From assembly GCF_030272615.1 (NCBI RefSeq), contig NC_081412.1, positions 18,267,932 to 18,331,931 on the forward strand: a DNA stretch of 64,000 nt, given 5' to 3'. Under the pieces are notes generated by a model that saw only the letters and a program-made list of their open reading frames with translations, searched no databases and was not told where the DNA came from. Below, in pieces: positions 11,798 through 24,331 of the stretch (position 1 is its first letter; every line of letters begins with the position of its first letter). A program made the translations under genes and the position numbers. This DNA comes from Cryptomeria japonica. Taxonomy: Eukaryota; Streptophyta; Pinopsida; Cupressales; Cupressaceae.

Positions 11798-13745
11798 ATG
11801 ATGAAGAAGGAAGGTCCAAAGTTTAATAGAGATAACTACAGGATATGGAGTGATAGAATGAAAATTTATATCAAGAGTCTAGGAAGTCAATATTGGGAAC
11901 ATATTGGTACTCAATATGCTGCACCTAGTGGGATTATGACTGATGATCAGAAGAAAGAGAAACAAGAAAATAATCAAGCATTGGAGGCTATTATTAGTTC
12001 TTTGTTTGATGTAGAGTATGTAGATGTCCATGGTCTGGATACTACATATGAGGTATAGAAGAAAATTGAAGATATTTATAGCAGTGATGAGCACATGAAG
12101 ATTTCCAAAGAAGAGCTCGTCTAAGAGGAAAATTTGATGACATGTGGATGGCTGAAGGTGAGAATATACAACGGTATGGTCAGAGGATCAAAGAGATATT
12201 TGGTGAGATCAAGAGTGCTAGTGGTAAAGTGGAAGATACCATAGTGATTACTAAGGTGTTGACAACCCTGCTACCAGTCTATGTTATCCGAGTTGCAACC
12301 ATTCAAGAGCTAAAAAACTAAGGTAACCCTTGACTCCATCATTGGTAAGCTTACTACTTTTGAATTAAATGGTTATGATGGTAGTGTTTAGAAATCTGAA
12401 TCTGCATTTAGAGCTTCAGTTTCTAACCCATCTATGAGGAAAAGTGGAGATGTTAGTCACAATTATGAATCTAGATCCAGTAGAGAAGTTGATGATGAAG
12501 AGTTTGGTTCATCTTGAAGCATTTTTGGCCAAGCGGTTGCCCAGAGGTACCGATAAGTACAGAGGTAAATTACCTTTGAAATGTTTTGCATGCAACAATA
12601 TTGGAAACATTGCAGCTAACTATCCTAATGGTGACAATGAGCACAAGTGAGAGAATTTCAAGAAGTACAAAGGAAAAGGCAAAAGAGATTTTCTTATTGC
12701 AATTGATGGTAGTATCACTGATGAGGAATCTGAGGGTGATGCTAATGAAGACATTTTTTTTGTAGCTATTAAAGAAGAGACATCTGATAAGAAGGCATTA
12801 GTTTATCGCATGGATAATTTTGATGATTGGATCATTGATAGTGGTTGTTCACACCACATGACCGGTGACCGAAGTAAATTTCTTTCATTGAAGGAATTTG
12901 ATGGCGGAGTTTTGAGATTTGGTAACGACTCACCTTGCATGGTAAAAGGCAAGGGAACTATTTCTCTTAATGGAAAGAGAAGTGCAGATGATGTCTACTG
13001 GGTTGAAGGATTAAAGCACAATCTTTTGAGTGTTGCACAACTCAATGATAGAGGATATTGATTGGATTTTAAGAATGGAATGTGAAAAATCTATGGGAGC
13101 AAAGGTGAACTGATTGCAACTAAAAAGCAGACTAAAGGTAACCTGTTTCACCTAAATCCTAAATTCAACAACTATTTTATTGCTAAAATAGATGATAGTT
13201 GGCTTTGGCATAAGTGATTTTTTCATATAAATTTTGATAACATTGTTAAAGTGAGTAAGTCCAAGATACTGAGAGGTTTGCCTTAGTTGGACAAACAGGT
13301 TAATGCTCTATGTAAGGAATGTCAGTTGGGAAAGATGACATCCTCAACTTTTCAGAGAAAATATTTTTCATGGAACATCTATTAGATTTGGTTCATACAG
13401 ATCTTTGTGGACCCATAAGGATCAAAAGTATTCAAGGCGATAAATATTTTATGATATTCACTAATGATTGCTCAAGAATGGTGTGGGTCACATTCCTAAA
13501 GGATAAAACATAATAATTTAGTAAGTTCAAGGCATTCAGGGCCTTAATTGAAAAAGAAAGTGGTAAGAAGATAAAGTGTCTGAGGACTGATCAAGGTGGT
13601 GAATTCACTTATGTGCAATTCACTAGATATTGTGAAGAAAATGGTATCAAATGGCAGCTTTTTGCACCAAGGACACCACAACATAATGGTATTGCAAAGA
13701 GAAAGAAATGGTCAGTTGTTGAAGCTACTAAAATGATGCTGATAC
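11798..13745 (+). pseudogene. Copia A gag-protease-integrase, part 1
   Basis: ATG 11798 (MMKKEGPKF) opens a UBN2-type copia gag. It is cut by TAG at 12056 and by frameshifts near 12110 and 12310. The zinc knuckle near 12585 has lost a His and the last Cys (CFACNNIGNIAANY). The protease active site IIDSGCSHHMTG (about 12829) is intact. The integrase HHCC region follows with several stops, then the core with HTDLCGP and LRTDQGGEF. The third catalytic position, usually E in GIAERxN, reads K (GIAKRKK). The frame stops at 13745, where the Ty3/gypsy element is inserted, and resumes at 30013. Element G at 42167-49813 encodes a close relative. Confidence 0.9.
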
Positions 13746-14525
13746 TGTAGACACCCAAAATTGTCATGTCTAATTAAATAAATATTTTATTTATTTAATT
13801 ATCTAAGATTAATTCTTCTATTAATTAAATAAATCTTTATTTATTTAATTAATTCATTTATCCTCTTCTAGCCTTATTTCTTATTTAAATAAATACATTT
13901 ATTTATTTAAATTATCCTTTTCCTAAATTAAATAAATAATTTATTTATTTAATTATCCCACTTCTTCTATTAATTAAATAAATCTTTATTTATTTAATTA
14001 ATTCATTAACCTTCTCTACCCATGACACATGTCATTCATCTCTTAATTCCTACACTACCTACCCCTTTCATTATTTTATTATTTCTTTTACCTACCCTCT
14101 AATCATAGCCAACCTCCTTTTACACCTCTCAATCTTATCCCTCCATTTCATATTGTGTCTTCTATATAAGGAGATGCTTCCTTCATTATCAAACCCTAAT
14201 TGTTCTATGCATCCTAACTACTTGAGCAATTGACTACACTACGATCCTACTTGCAACCACACTCCGTTATTTGTTGAGCTCTTGTGCATATAAAATCTGA
14301 GAGAAAATATATCAAGCAAGATCAATGGAGATAGGAAGAATAGAGATCAAAACCCTATTGGACATGTGATGGTATAATCTTTGTGATTTCGTTTGATTTG
14401 CATTGTCTTAGGTAATCTTCATATGTTATGGTGGATCTTTGTTGTTGTTAGGCTAGGGTTTTTGTGGTTGGATTCATTTAGCCTTTCAATATTGTTATTA
14501 TTGTTATCCATTTTCACCATATACA
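13746..14525 (+). repeat. 5' LTR of the Ty3/gypsy element
   Basis: TGTAGACACCC...CATATACA, 780 bp, matching 29233-30012 base for base in length. U3 holds five AT-rich inverted repeats between 13771 and 14001, with arms of the form TTAATTAAATAAA / TTTATTTAATTAA. A TATA box (CTATATAAGG) lies at about 14162-14171. Confidence 0.95.
13771..14001. repeat. Five AT-rich inverted repeats in U3
   Basis: Units at about 13771-13801, 13821-13852, 13882-13911, 13925-13953 and 13970-14001, each with 11-13-bp complementary arms and a 3-6-nt centre, separated by 10-30 bp of mixed sequence. The copy in the 3' LTR is at 29258-29489. The J LTR has an analogous set with different sequence (62158-62450). Confidence 0.8.
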
Positions 14526-14550
14526 TTTTGGCACGCCCGGTGGGACACTT
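14526..14550 (+). other. Primer-binding region of the Ty3/gypsy element
   Basis: The sequence immediately after the LTR is TTTTGGCACGCCCGGTGGG followed by ACAC. The same block in diverged form follows the LTR ends at 55430 (TTTTGGCACACTCGATGGG) and 63545 (TTTCTAGCGCCCACCGTGG), so it is the conserved primer site of this clade. I do not assign the tRNA. Confidence 0.75.
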
Positions 14551-14674
14551 GTCCCTTTTTGCATTTAACATCTTGTTGCAGATTTTGTATTAAGAAGTTG
14601 TAGATCTGATCTTTTCGGCAACATTTTGATATTTTCACGTTTGCACACTTTCGGATCACGTTTTTGATTTTCTG

Positions 14675-14890
14675 GCGCGTCTGCGACCTTTAGAATCGCA
14701 TCTATGTTATTGGTAGTTTTGCAGGTTCTAGGAAAGCGTGTCTGTGTTGTAAAGTCACGTCTGAGTTGTTTTAACAAGCGTCTGTGTCCAGAAGCCCCGT
14801 CTGCATTATGTGATCACGTCTGTGTTTCATAGAACCGCGTCTGTGTCACTAAGGGACGTATGTGTGGAGGGTAACTGCATATGTGTTCAC
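14675..14890 (+). repeat. Motif block 1: GCGTCTGTGT every ~20 nt (10 copies)
   Basis: Copies of an about 10-nt motif (best form GCGTCTGTGT; variants ACGTCTGAGT, ACGTATGTGT, GCATATGTGT) start near 14677, 14698, 14737, 14757, 14778, 14798, 14816, 14837, 14857 and 14878. Spacing is 18-21 nt, with one double step. Spacers are not conserved. The same motif recurs in block 2 and, in opposite orientation, at 28441-28706. Confidence 0.85.
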
Positions 14891-15469
14891 CAGTTTCAAA
14901 TTTTGGATTTTTATTGATTCAGTTTTTGGATTTTGCATTTAGGGTTTTAAATCTGGTTTATTTTGAGTTAACATTTTCAGATCTAGCTAACAAAATTGGT
15001 GTAGCTTGTCTTGGAAGCTAAATCGTTTGGTTGAAGGCCCCTATTTTCACAAAGTCTTTTGGGTTTAAAATATACCTAACTTGTGTGCTTGCAGGAAGGG
15101 GTGATTATTTCAAACAATCCAAACTACTAACAACTCTTTGTTGTAGGACCTTGGCAAGGGTTTTTGGATTTCTGTTGTGTGCCTTGTTTTCATAGACTAA
15201 CAAACACTTCAATTAGTGCACTAAAATTGAATCATTGTCTTTTGTGTCTTGAGCAATAGGCTCTTTTTGTTTAACCTTTAGAGGGCCTGTCTTCCCGTGT
15301 GGTCATTAGGACTACTAGTGAGAAGAGAACGACCCAAGTGGTAGCAAAAGAAAAGCCATCTTCTTCCAAACCACTATAAATAACTGTATTCATAGTGAAA
15401 ACTATGAATAACATGTGTTGATTAGTTCATACCGACACTATGTCTCCCCATAAACCCGTTTGATCAAAT

Positions 15470-15835
15470 TTATTTGATCAGTTGTAGGGCGTAACCACTA
15501 CCGGCTACGAGCCTTCTGTATTTACAGAGTTGAAAGTGCCACATGTATGGCCACACGAGCGGATGCCCTTACTAGCACCTTTTTGTTTTAGAAGCCCAAA
15601 TCCTTCTAGTTGTTGGGGCAGGAGGTCGAACCTCTAGTAGCGGCCCACACACATACGATTCTTAGTAGAGATACAAAGTTCGCCACGGGGAGTTTTCATG
15701 GGGACTGATGCTTGGCTGACCCGAGAAGTGAGTGCCGAGGGTGGAGCCAGTGAGGTCAAGCATCTAAGTATTTGCTCTGAATAGCGTAGCCTCGGGGGTA
15801 AAACCCCATGTGGGATCAACAACTATTGTCTTGGC
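15470..15835 (+). other. GC-richer structured island in leader
   Basis: This stretch is visibly richer in G+C than the flanking leader and contains short self-complementary segments: GAGGT/ACCTC near 15628 and GGGG/CCCC around TAAAA near 15795. It could be a packaging or dimerisation signal. It is not a tRNA and encodes no ORF of substance. Confidence 0.35.
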
Positions 15836-16109
15836 CAACCATAAGAATTGTGCTTGATTTATGTTAAACATTCAAAGCATTCAAGACCAAACAACAAAAC
15901 ATTGTGTCTTTTGTGTCTTCAAGTGTATGCAAAATATTTTTACATCAAACAACACACTTTTCTTGGAGTCATTTTGAGTCTAGACACTTGCAAACATTGA
16001 GTCCTCATCAACACTGTGTCCTTTTGTCACGAAAAACAGTCAAACAGTCAAATTGGGTCACAACAAAATAACTTCACAAATTGGAAAAATTGCATAAAAT
16101 TTGCAGAAA

Positions 16110-16297
16110 TGCGTTTGTGTCAGGCATAATAGCATCTGTGTTGTTTAGACGCGTCTGTGAAGGGAAGAATCACGTTTGTGCTCCAAAAGAAAACATTACA
16201 CTTTGCAAAAAATTCTCAGAAGCATGTCTGTGTTAAATAGAGAAGCGTCTGTGTCAGGAAACCACGTCTGTGAAGTGTACAGGTGCGTCTGTGTCCA
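16110..16297 (+). repeat. Motif block 2: GCGTCTGTGT every ~20 nt (8 copies)
   Basis: Copies start near 16111, 16131, 16150, 16171, 16223, 16244, 16263 and 16284 (forms GCGTTTGTGT, GCATCTGTGT, GCGTCTGTGA, ACGTTTGTGC, GCATGTCTGTGT, GCGTCTGTGT). Spacing is 19-21 nt with one long gap. The block ends about 490 bp before the gag ATG. Confidence 0.85.
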
Positions 16298-16787
16298 GAA
16301 TTGAAAAAACTATTACAGTCCAGCAAACAAACACAGTCAGTTTCAGAACTCTTGAGCTTCCTAGGTCATTTCTCCAGGGTTTCATTTAGCATTCAACCTG
16401 TCCTTGGGTCTTACAAAGTCAATCATTGATTTACATCTCACATTACATTCACAATTGTCTAAACTTGAGTCAAAAGGTCACTTGCTTGTCCTCACTATAC
16501 TTTGTCAACACACTACATACAACAACATTTTGCTAAGTGGTCCCTCATCAAGGTTTCTTACCTTTGGGTCTCATTTGGTCTTACTTAGAGTCCAAGTCAA
16601 CTTACCTCATCAAGAGAAACTATCCTCTCTTTGGAAGTCACACCTACTCTACTACATACATACTTGGTCTTACACTTTGGACATTGCAAGTACACTTCAG
16701 ATTCATTTACATTCCATTCAACTCTTGGTCTTCCATACTTTTTCCATTTTTCATCTAGTCTCACACATCTTGGTCAATACTTAGTTC

Positions 16788-19700
16788 ATGGTTGAAACCC
16801 ATCTTCAAAAATCTAGGAGAGAAACTAAAGAGGCTCAAGAGTCTGCAAACATGAGTTCTTATGAGTATGACAATGATATCTTTTTCAATTCTGATCATAC
16901 TACATTACCTGACGTGGATGCCTATAGAAACATTCCAAATGTTGAGAACATGGACACTATAAACAACAATGCTACACACAATGACAATGTGGACAACTTT
17001 TCAGTACATTCAGCAGATGTGGAAGAATCCATTATGAATCCCCATTTAAATCGATTGGTTGAGGAAATAATGAGGAGGGATAGACAATACTTCTTACAAA
17101 TGATGGCACAAAGTGGAGCCAAGATACCTCATGATTTTGACATGTCTCAAATAATGGAACATAGACCTTTGCAACAACCTCACTCCAACATGGATCAAAG
17201 GAGACCTAATAGTGGAGGAAATAGAGGACCACACATGGTACCTGAATCACCATCAACTTTGCTTCAAAAACCAGAGGTCCCACATACACATGGTCAAGCA
17301 TATGATACTTACCTTCGTAGACCATTATGGAAGTCTTATGCAGACAAATATGCTCAATCACATACTAATGCCAAGGATCAACCACCAAAGCAATTGGATA
17401 TTCAAAGGCATGCTCAAAATTTGGACACAAGGAAACCTCATGTCAAATTTGGGGGCAACACAATAGAACATGACATGCCTATAGAATATGGTACACATGC
17501 ACAAAGTAGATATGGTGTCCCTCAACATGAATCTATACCAAGTGGTCCACATACACAACACCATTACAGACCTCCTCCATATGAACATGTGTATGATCAA
17601 TATCACCCATATATGCAACATGCTCCCCCTCCAATGGGTACCTCAAACATAGGATATGGTCCAAGAAGTCAATCTCCACCTAAGAGTAGTTTGGAACAAC
17701 AAATCAAGGACTTACAAAAGAAAATGGAGGACATAAATACACCGAAGCCAACATACATAATGAGAGACATATGTCCTTATCCATTTGACAAGAGCATTCC
17801 AATGCCTCCATTTCCTACACACTTTGTGACACCTAAGTTTGATAAGTATAGAGGAAAAGGGGATCCTAAGGTGCACATAAGACAGTTTTTCACAGCCTGC
17901 ATTGAGGTAGCAGTAGAAGAGACATATTTGATGAGATTATTCCCACAGAGCCTAGGCGATCAAGCTATGGAATGGTTCTCCCAACTTCCACCTGGTATTA
18001 AGTCATGGGGTGATCTAGCAGAGGCATTTATTCAACATTTCTCCTACAACATAGAGACAGACATATCAGTCACTACTTTGTGCAACACCAAACAAAAAGA
18101 GGGAGAATCTTTTGCATCATTTTTACAAAGATGGAGAAATCTAGCCAGCAGATGCTCTTGTGAAATTCCACAAAAACAAATGGTAGAAATGTTCACACAA
18201 AATGTTAACAAAGACATTGGCTATGATCTAAGGAAAGCTTGTTTGTCCACCTTCAAGGACGTGATTGAAAAAGGCTTAGTGACAGAAAAGGTCCTAATTG
18301 AACAAGGAATTATTAAGATATTCAAGGAAAACAAAGATGACTTTAAAGGAAAAGACAAGCCAAGATTTTGGAATAAAAACAAGAACATAGTCAATGATGG
18401 TGTTGTTGATGCCAATACAGTGCGACCCAAATTCATCTTTTCGGGATCAAGTTTTACAAACAATCAAGTGAACACTCAAACAACTTCCAGATCATGAAGG
18501 AAGTACACTCCATTGGGAGAACCACTTGAGTCAGTCTTCAAGAAGCTAGTGGCAAACAAGGTGATCACAATTCCAAATTTCCCGCCATATGAACCAAAGG
18601 TCAAACCAAATTGGTGGAATGATGATGAGTATTGTGAATTTCATAAGAGCAAGGGTCATAAGACAGGAAATTGTCATCGACTGAAGAACAACATACAAGA
18701 TCTCATTGACAGAGGTGATATTGAGATTGAGGGACATTCGTCTAATCAAGAACATGAGATGTTTAAGGAACCATTCCCAAAACATGACAAAGGAAAAGCT
18801 AAAGCCATAGAGGATCAAACCAATTATACCAGAGCATCCTATAAGTATGATTCAACTATCAATCACATCTCGATGGATAATTACGTCTCTACTATTATCA
18901 TCAAGGACAAAGCATCTGAGAATTCTACCTAGAGACCTAAGATTGTCCTAAAAGGTATTGGATCTTCTTCTGAACCTACCTCTGAATGTCAGGTTACAAC
19001 CCGCCGAGGTAAAATCACTTTGCAAGGTGCTCCAACTAAAATCACCACTTCTTCATCAACCAAACCTAAGTATGACCTTGTAGAACAACTAGGGAAGACA
19101 CCCACACTCATTTCAATCCTTGAGTTATTACGCATATCTCCCGCACATAAATCTATTCTTGACAAAATTTTGAGAGATACTGTTGTTCCTACTGATCTGA
19201 ACGTGGACCAGTTTCAAGCCATAGTGGGATGCCTTTCCGTTCCACACTCCCTTACTTTCACAGAAGCCGACGACGCCTCCGTAAGTTAGCCACATAATGC
19301 ACCATTACACATTGAATCCTTCATACACAAACATCGAATAAAAAGAGTCTTGATAGATGGAGAAGCAGGTCTAAACATTTGCACATTAAGCACTATTACA
19401 CAATTGGGATATTCTGATAAAGCTGTGAATTCTACAAATCAAATCACCATTAAGGCATATGATGATGAAGAGCATTCATCCAAGGGCACAGTCACCTTAC
19501 CTCTCAGAGTTGGGCCAATTACAAAGGATGTGGTTTGTCAAGTCCTAGATTTAAATCTCACTTATAACATATTGCTAGAATGTCCTTGGATTCATGAAAT
19601 GAGGGCAGTCCCCTCCACATATCACCAATGCATTAAGTTTCCTCATAATGGTGTGGAAGTAACAGTTAACAGTGATCCTAATCCATTCATATACTGCAAT

Positions 19701-20468
19701 AACCTGAAATCAAAGACTGAGACCATCATTCCCAGTAATCATGAGGCTGTTCCTTTGTCGGAATACATTGATCCTGAGTCGTTAAAACCTTCGACATCAA
19801 AACAAGGTGAGCTTAAAGGAAAGTTTAAGGACAAAGGCATGGGGGAATATACTTTAAATCAGACCATGTACTTACGACAAGTCATGAGTTCCCCAAAAGA
19901 ATATGGAAGACCACATCCTAACAAACAAATCTCCATCATGATGCTCAAATGGGACCCTACTACCTTTCAAAGATGGGGTGAACTAGAAGAGGAAGATTTA
20001 TACAAAATGCTTTTCATGGAAAATGAAGAGGAAACACAAGACCACATCAACCTACCATGTGAGAAATATGGCAAAGGCTTCAAAATTCTGCAAAAATTCG
20101 GGTATGATGGAAAAAGCCCTTTGGGGTTACGAAAGGAAGGCATCATGGAACCTCTACAACCTGAATTGACCTTCAAAAAGGAACGCTTGAAAGGACTTGG
20201 TTTCTTAACTTCCAAGGTCCACACCCAAAGGATAGAAGAATCCTTACAAATCAAACTGCCAAAATGCAACAAGAGGATCTCTATTCCACAGATTCTAACG
20301 AATGGGAATGGGGTTCAGATAAGTCTTCCAGTGACTACGAGCTCAATGAGATATTCAGAGAGCCAGATGAACCCACAAAAGAAGAGGAATTTTATAACAA
20401 GTTCAGAGTTGGTCAAGAAACAACCCGTGAGGATTCCACACAGTCCTTGTCTCAAGATTCTAGGTTGA
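16788..20468 (+). pseudogene. Ty3/gypsy gag-protease-G-patch
   Basis: ATG 16788 opens one frame to 20468, broken only by TGA 18495, TAG 18930 and TAG 19287, each explicable as C-to-T in CGA or CAG. The first 230 residues are polar and Pro/His/Gln-rich. The retrotransposon gag core lies at about residues 340-480 (DQAMEWFSQLPPG...SFASFLQRWRNL). The Tat-type CHHC finger CEFHKSKGHKTGNC is near 18635. The aspartic protease lies near 19352 as VLIDGEAGLNI, where DGGAG would be expected, so the glycine is now Glu. A G-patch-like segment (YGKGFKILQKFGYDG) is near 20070. This gives capsid, nucleocapsid and protease functions of a particle that can no longer form without help. Confidence 0.92.
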
Positions 20469-23400
20469 AATCAAATAGGATGAGAACACCTATCCTGGAA
20501 TGCGCTACTAGTAATGATAATTTGGATTTGCTCATGATCGAGACTGATGAGGAGAGTGCCATCAATGACCTTGATAATTACCTTGATATACCCGAATATA
20601 ACTCCATTTTCACTCTTAGCTCCCCTAACTTCGAAGACATTAATGGCCTTCCCCTTGTTCACCGCCAACTCATTGACTGGGATCATGAAGGACCTACACA
20701 ATTTGATACATTCCAAAATGATGAAGCTTTTATAGACTATCTGGGCATATGGGATGATCTTCCTCCTAGAGACCATAAAGCGGGATACACTATAGAACTC
20801 AATAGTGTGGCATATTTTGGTGAGGGTGTCGGACCTTCCAGTCGCAAAAATGTGAAAATAAGAACAAATCAAGGGTCTTATGGTGAAAACCACACTGTGG
20901 CATTGTCTGACCACAAAAAAGTAAAAAGAAAGGACATATCTGAGGGTGAAAACCTCTCTGAGGCACTCGAAGATGGAAGGTTCGACATTCTCCCAGCATC
21001 ATATGAAGAAAAGTCATCCATGTTGGTAGAGGAGACTATCAAAACAAACATTGGTACACAAGAGGTTCCACACAACATATTCCTAGCTCAATCATTGACA
21101 GAGTCCGAAAGGTCAAAATTCATAAGTTTCTTCAAAGAATGACAAATCAACTTTGCCTGGTCATACGCTGATATGCCTGAATTGGATCAAGATTTGGTAA
21201 TGCATCATTTGACAATCAAACTGGGGGCAAAACTAGTGAAACAGAAATTAAGAAAAATGCATCCACAAGTGGCATTACTAGTCAAAGAAGAACTTGAGAA
21301 GTTATTGGATGTCGGTTTCATACACCCAATCGATTATCTTGAATGGATCTCCAACTTGGTACCTGTTAGAAAACTAGATCACAGCATCAGAATATGTACA
21401 AATTTCAGAGACATCAACAAAGCTTATCCAAAAGATGACTTCCCATTACCAAATATTGACTTGATTGTAGATCTCACAGCAGGTCATGAAATGTTATCAT
21501 TGATGGATGGATTCTCTGGTTATAATCAAATAAGGATCGCACCCGAGGATCAACACAAAACATCATTTACTTGTCCGTGGGGAACTTTCTGCTGGAATGT
21601 CATGCCTTTCAGGCTAAAGAATGCAGGTGCCACATATCAAAGAGCCATGACTACTATCTTTCATGATCTCATGCACGTAACCATGGAAGATTATGTTGAT
21701 GACCTCTTGGTCAAATCAATAGATAGAAATACACATTTGGACATACTTTTAGTCGTCTTTGATCGGTTGGAAAAATACAAAGTAAGATTAAACCCCAAGA
21801 AATGTGTCTTTGGAGTAACCTTTGGGAAGCTCCTAGGATTCATTGTATCCAAAAGGGGAATTGAAGCTGATTCAGCAAAAGTCAAGGCCATCTTGGAAAT
21901 GCAACCACCAAGAAATATCAGTCAACTTCGATCCTTACAAGGCAGACTCCAGTCCATCCGAAGATTCATAGCCCAAATGGCAGATAAGTGTAATCCTTTT
22001 CAACACTTGCTACATAAAAACATCAAATTCAAATGGGATGATAATTGTCAATGGGCTTTCCAAACACTCAAAGATTATCTTCTGAATCCACCAGTTTTGA
22101 TGCCACCAGTTCTAGATAAGTGTCTATTACTATACATATCAGCCACTCCAACAACACTGGGGGCACTCTTAGCACAACAAATTGCTGAGGGCAAGGAAAA
22201 AGTAGTATACTATATCAGTCGCACATTGGTGGGATATGAGCTCAATTACACACCAATTGAGCGTGCATGTCTCGCCGTGGTCTTTGCTTCACAAAAATTA
22301 TGATATTACATGCTCACTCATAAGACTAAGTCAGTTGCAAGGATAGACCCATTGAAATACCTTCTCAATAAAGCCACACTTACTGGGCGACTAGCCAAAT
22401 GGGTAATGATACTGAGTGAATTCAACATCGAGTATGTGGATAGAAAAGCAATAAAAGGACAAGCCATCATAGATCAATTAGAAGATGTTCCCATGATAGA
22501 TGATGTTCTTCTAAGTTTTGAATTTCTAGATGAATCCATTCTGACAATGTCACATGCAAAGCCATGGCAACTGTACTTCGACGGCTCATACACACAGCAT
22601 GGGGCAGGAACTGGCATCGTCTTTATAACTCCTCAAGGAGATTCTATACCAAAATCATACCGCTTATCATTTCCTTGCACTAACAATATAGCGGAATATG
22701 AGGCATTAACAACAGGATTACAAATTGCAGTTCAATGGAAGATCTAGGAACTTCGTGTTTTTGGGGACTCCCAACTTGTCATCCGTCAAGCAACTGATGA
22801 TTACCAAACAAAAGATGAAAAGTTAATGCCTTATAAACAAATGGTGGATGACCTAAAATAACACTTCACAAAGATAGACTTTGAGCAGATACCAAGAGAG
22901 CAGAATCGCACCGCAGATGCCGTGGCTACAATTGCTTCACTAATCGATCTACCTCCAAACGAGACCCGCTATGAGTTCTTGGTGGATAACCTTTTGGTCC
23001 CTTCATATGAGATCATGCCTACTGAGATGATATGTGTTGTCGGTCCCAAATCCTAGTTATATGGTTCCATTTTCACATACCTACAGGACAATACTCTACC
23101 TCCTGATCTATCAAATAACCAACGTCGCACTTTCATTCGCCAATCCTCTCGATATGTCATTTTAGTTGATATCCTATACCGGTGAGGTCTAGATGACACT
23201 CTTCTTAGATGTTTAGAAAGTGACGAAGCTCATATTGCGTTACAGGAAGTGCATGAAGGGATATGTGGTCCACATGCTAGTGGTCCTACCTTGGCCAAGA
23301 AACTCATCAGGATTGGATATTACTGGCCCAATATGGAGAAAGACTCATATCAGTTTGTCAAGAAATGTAAGTAATACCAAATTCATGAAGACCTCATACA

Positions 23401-24331
23401 TGCGCCAGCACAAGAACTTCAACCACTTGCGTCTCCTTGGCCCTTTTGTCGGTGGGGACTCGATCTCATAGGCAAGATTCACCCTCTTTGTTCCAATGGT
23501 CATAAATTCATTATCACTACCACAGAGTATTTTACAAAATGGATTGAAGTCGTGCCTCTCACACAAGTCACTGGAAAACAAATTGCTACATTCATCCTTA
23601 ACTATATCATTTGCCGATACAGTATTCCTGTGTCCATTATCACTGATAACGGGCATCCTTTCAAAAATCAAGATGTTCATGAACTCTGTGATCACTTCCA
23701 TATCTCCCATCATTTCTCCACACCATATTATCCCCAAGGTAATGGCCAAGCTAAGGCGTCTAACAAAACAATTCTTAAAATCCTAAAGAAGACAGTCGAC
23801 GATGCTAGTCGTAATTGGCATATCCAACTTAATCCTGCACTTTGGGCCTACCGCACAAGTGTTTGCACACCTACAGGAGCTACACCCTATTCACTTGTCT
23901 TTGGCGCTGAAGCTATCTTGCCCATTGAGGTTGAGCTACCCTCTTTACGGGTTTCTCTGCAAAACATCATCAGTGATGAAGACTATAGGGTCTCTCACTT
24001 AAAAGAGCTTGAACTACTGGATGAATGAAGACAAACTGCTTTTAATCATCTCAAGGCTTACCAACAACGAATGAGTCATAGCTACAATCACAAGGTCAAG
24101 CCTCACACATTTGAGGTAGGTGACTTAGTACTCAAAGAAAATCTTAAAAATCAACAAGACAGAGAGAAGAAGGGCAAGTTCAAATCAAATTGGCTTGGTC
24201 CCTACATTATTACAACAACATATGGATCTGGTGCATATCAGCTCTCAACTACAGAAGGTGAACCTTTGGAGGATCCTATCCACAGCATGCACCTTCGCAG
24301 GTTCTACACATTGCTCTTCGGAATATCCTAA
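20264..24331 (+). pseudogene. Ty3/gypsy reverse transcriptase-RNase H-integrase
   Basis: The frame shifts by one nucleotide in the 20264-20468 overlap and then stays open to TAA 24331 except for eight nonsense codons (21140, 22301, 22745, 22859, 23057, 23186, 23372, 24026), all CGA-to-TGA or CAR-to-TAR. RT: RICTNFRDINKAYPKDDFPLP and catalytic YVDDLLVKS (near 21693). An RNase H follows, then a second RNase H (LYFDGSYTQHGAGTG...AEYEAL...FGDSQL), the Tat hallmark. Integrase: HHCC with its last Cys changed (CKxYQIH), D in GLDLIGKI, D in ITDNGHPF, and the third catalytic Glu replaced by Lys (NGQAKASNK near 23745). Enzymatically dead. Confidence 0.93.

Larger units (their letters stand above)
14551..16787 (+). 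promoter_or_regulatory. 5' leader of the Ty3/gypsy element
   Basis: 2.2 kb without a gene. It holds motif block 1 (14675-14890), a GC-richer, apparently structured island (about 15470-15835) containing GGGGTAAAACCCC, and motif block 2 (16110-16297). Long 5' leaders are usual for Tat/Ogre elements (family knowledge). A splice within it is possible but not identified. Confidence 0.65.

Noticed and set aside
15620-15650. tRNA-like T-arm (GGTCGAACC)
   Set aside because: No acceptor stem, D-arm or anticodon arm fits around it; it is a short hairpin in the leader.
20264-20468. Programmed -1 frameshift between protease and RT
   Set aside because: No heptamer of the X XXY YYZ type in the overlap, and Tat-type elements usually use one ORF; a single indel is simpler, although the overlap is otherwise clean.
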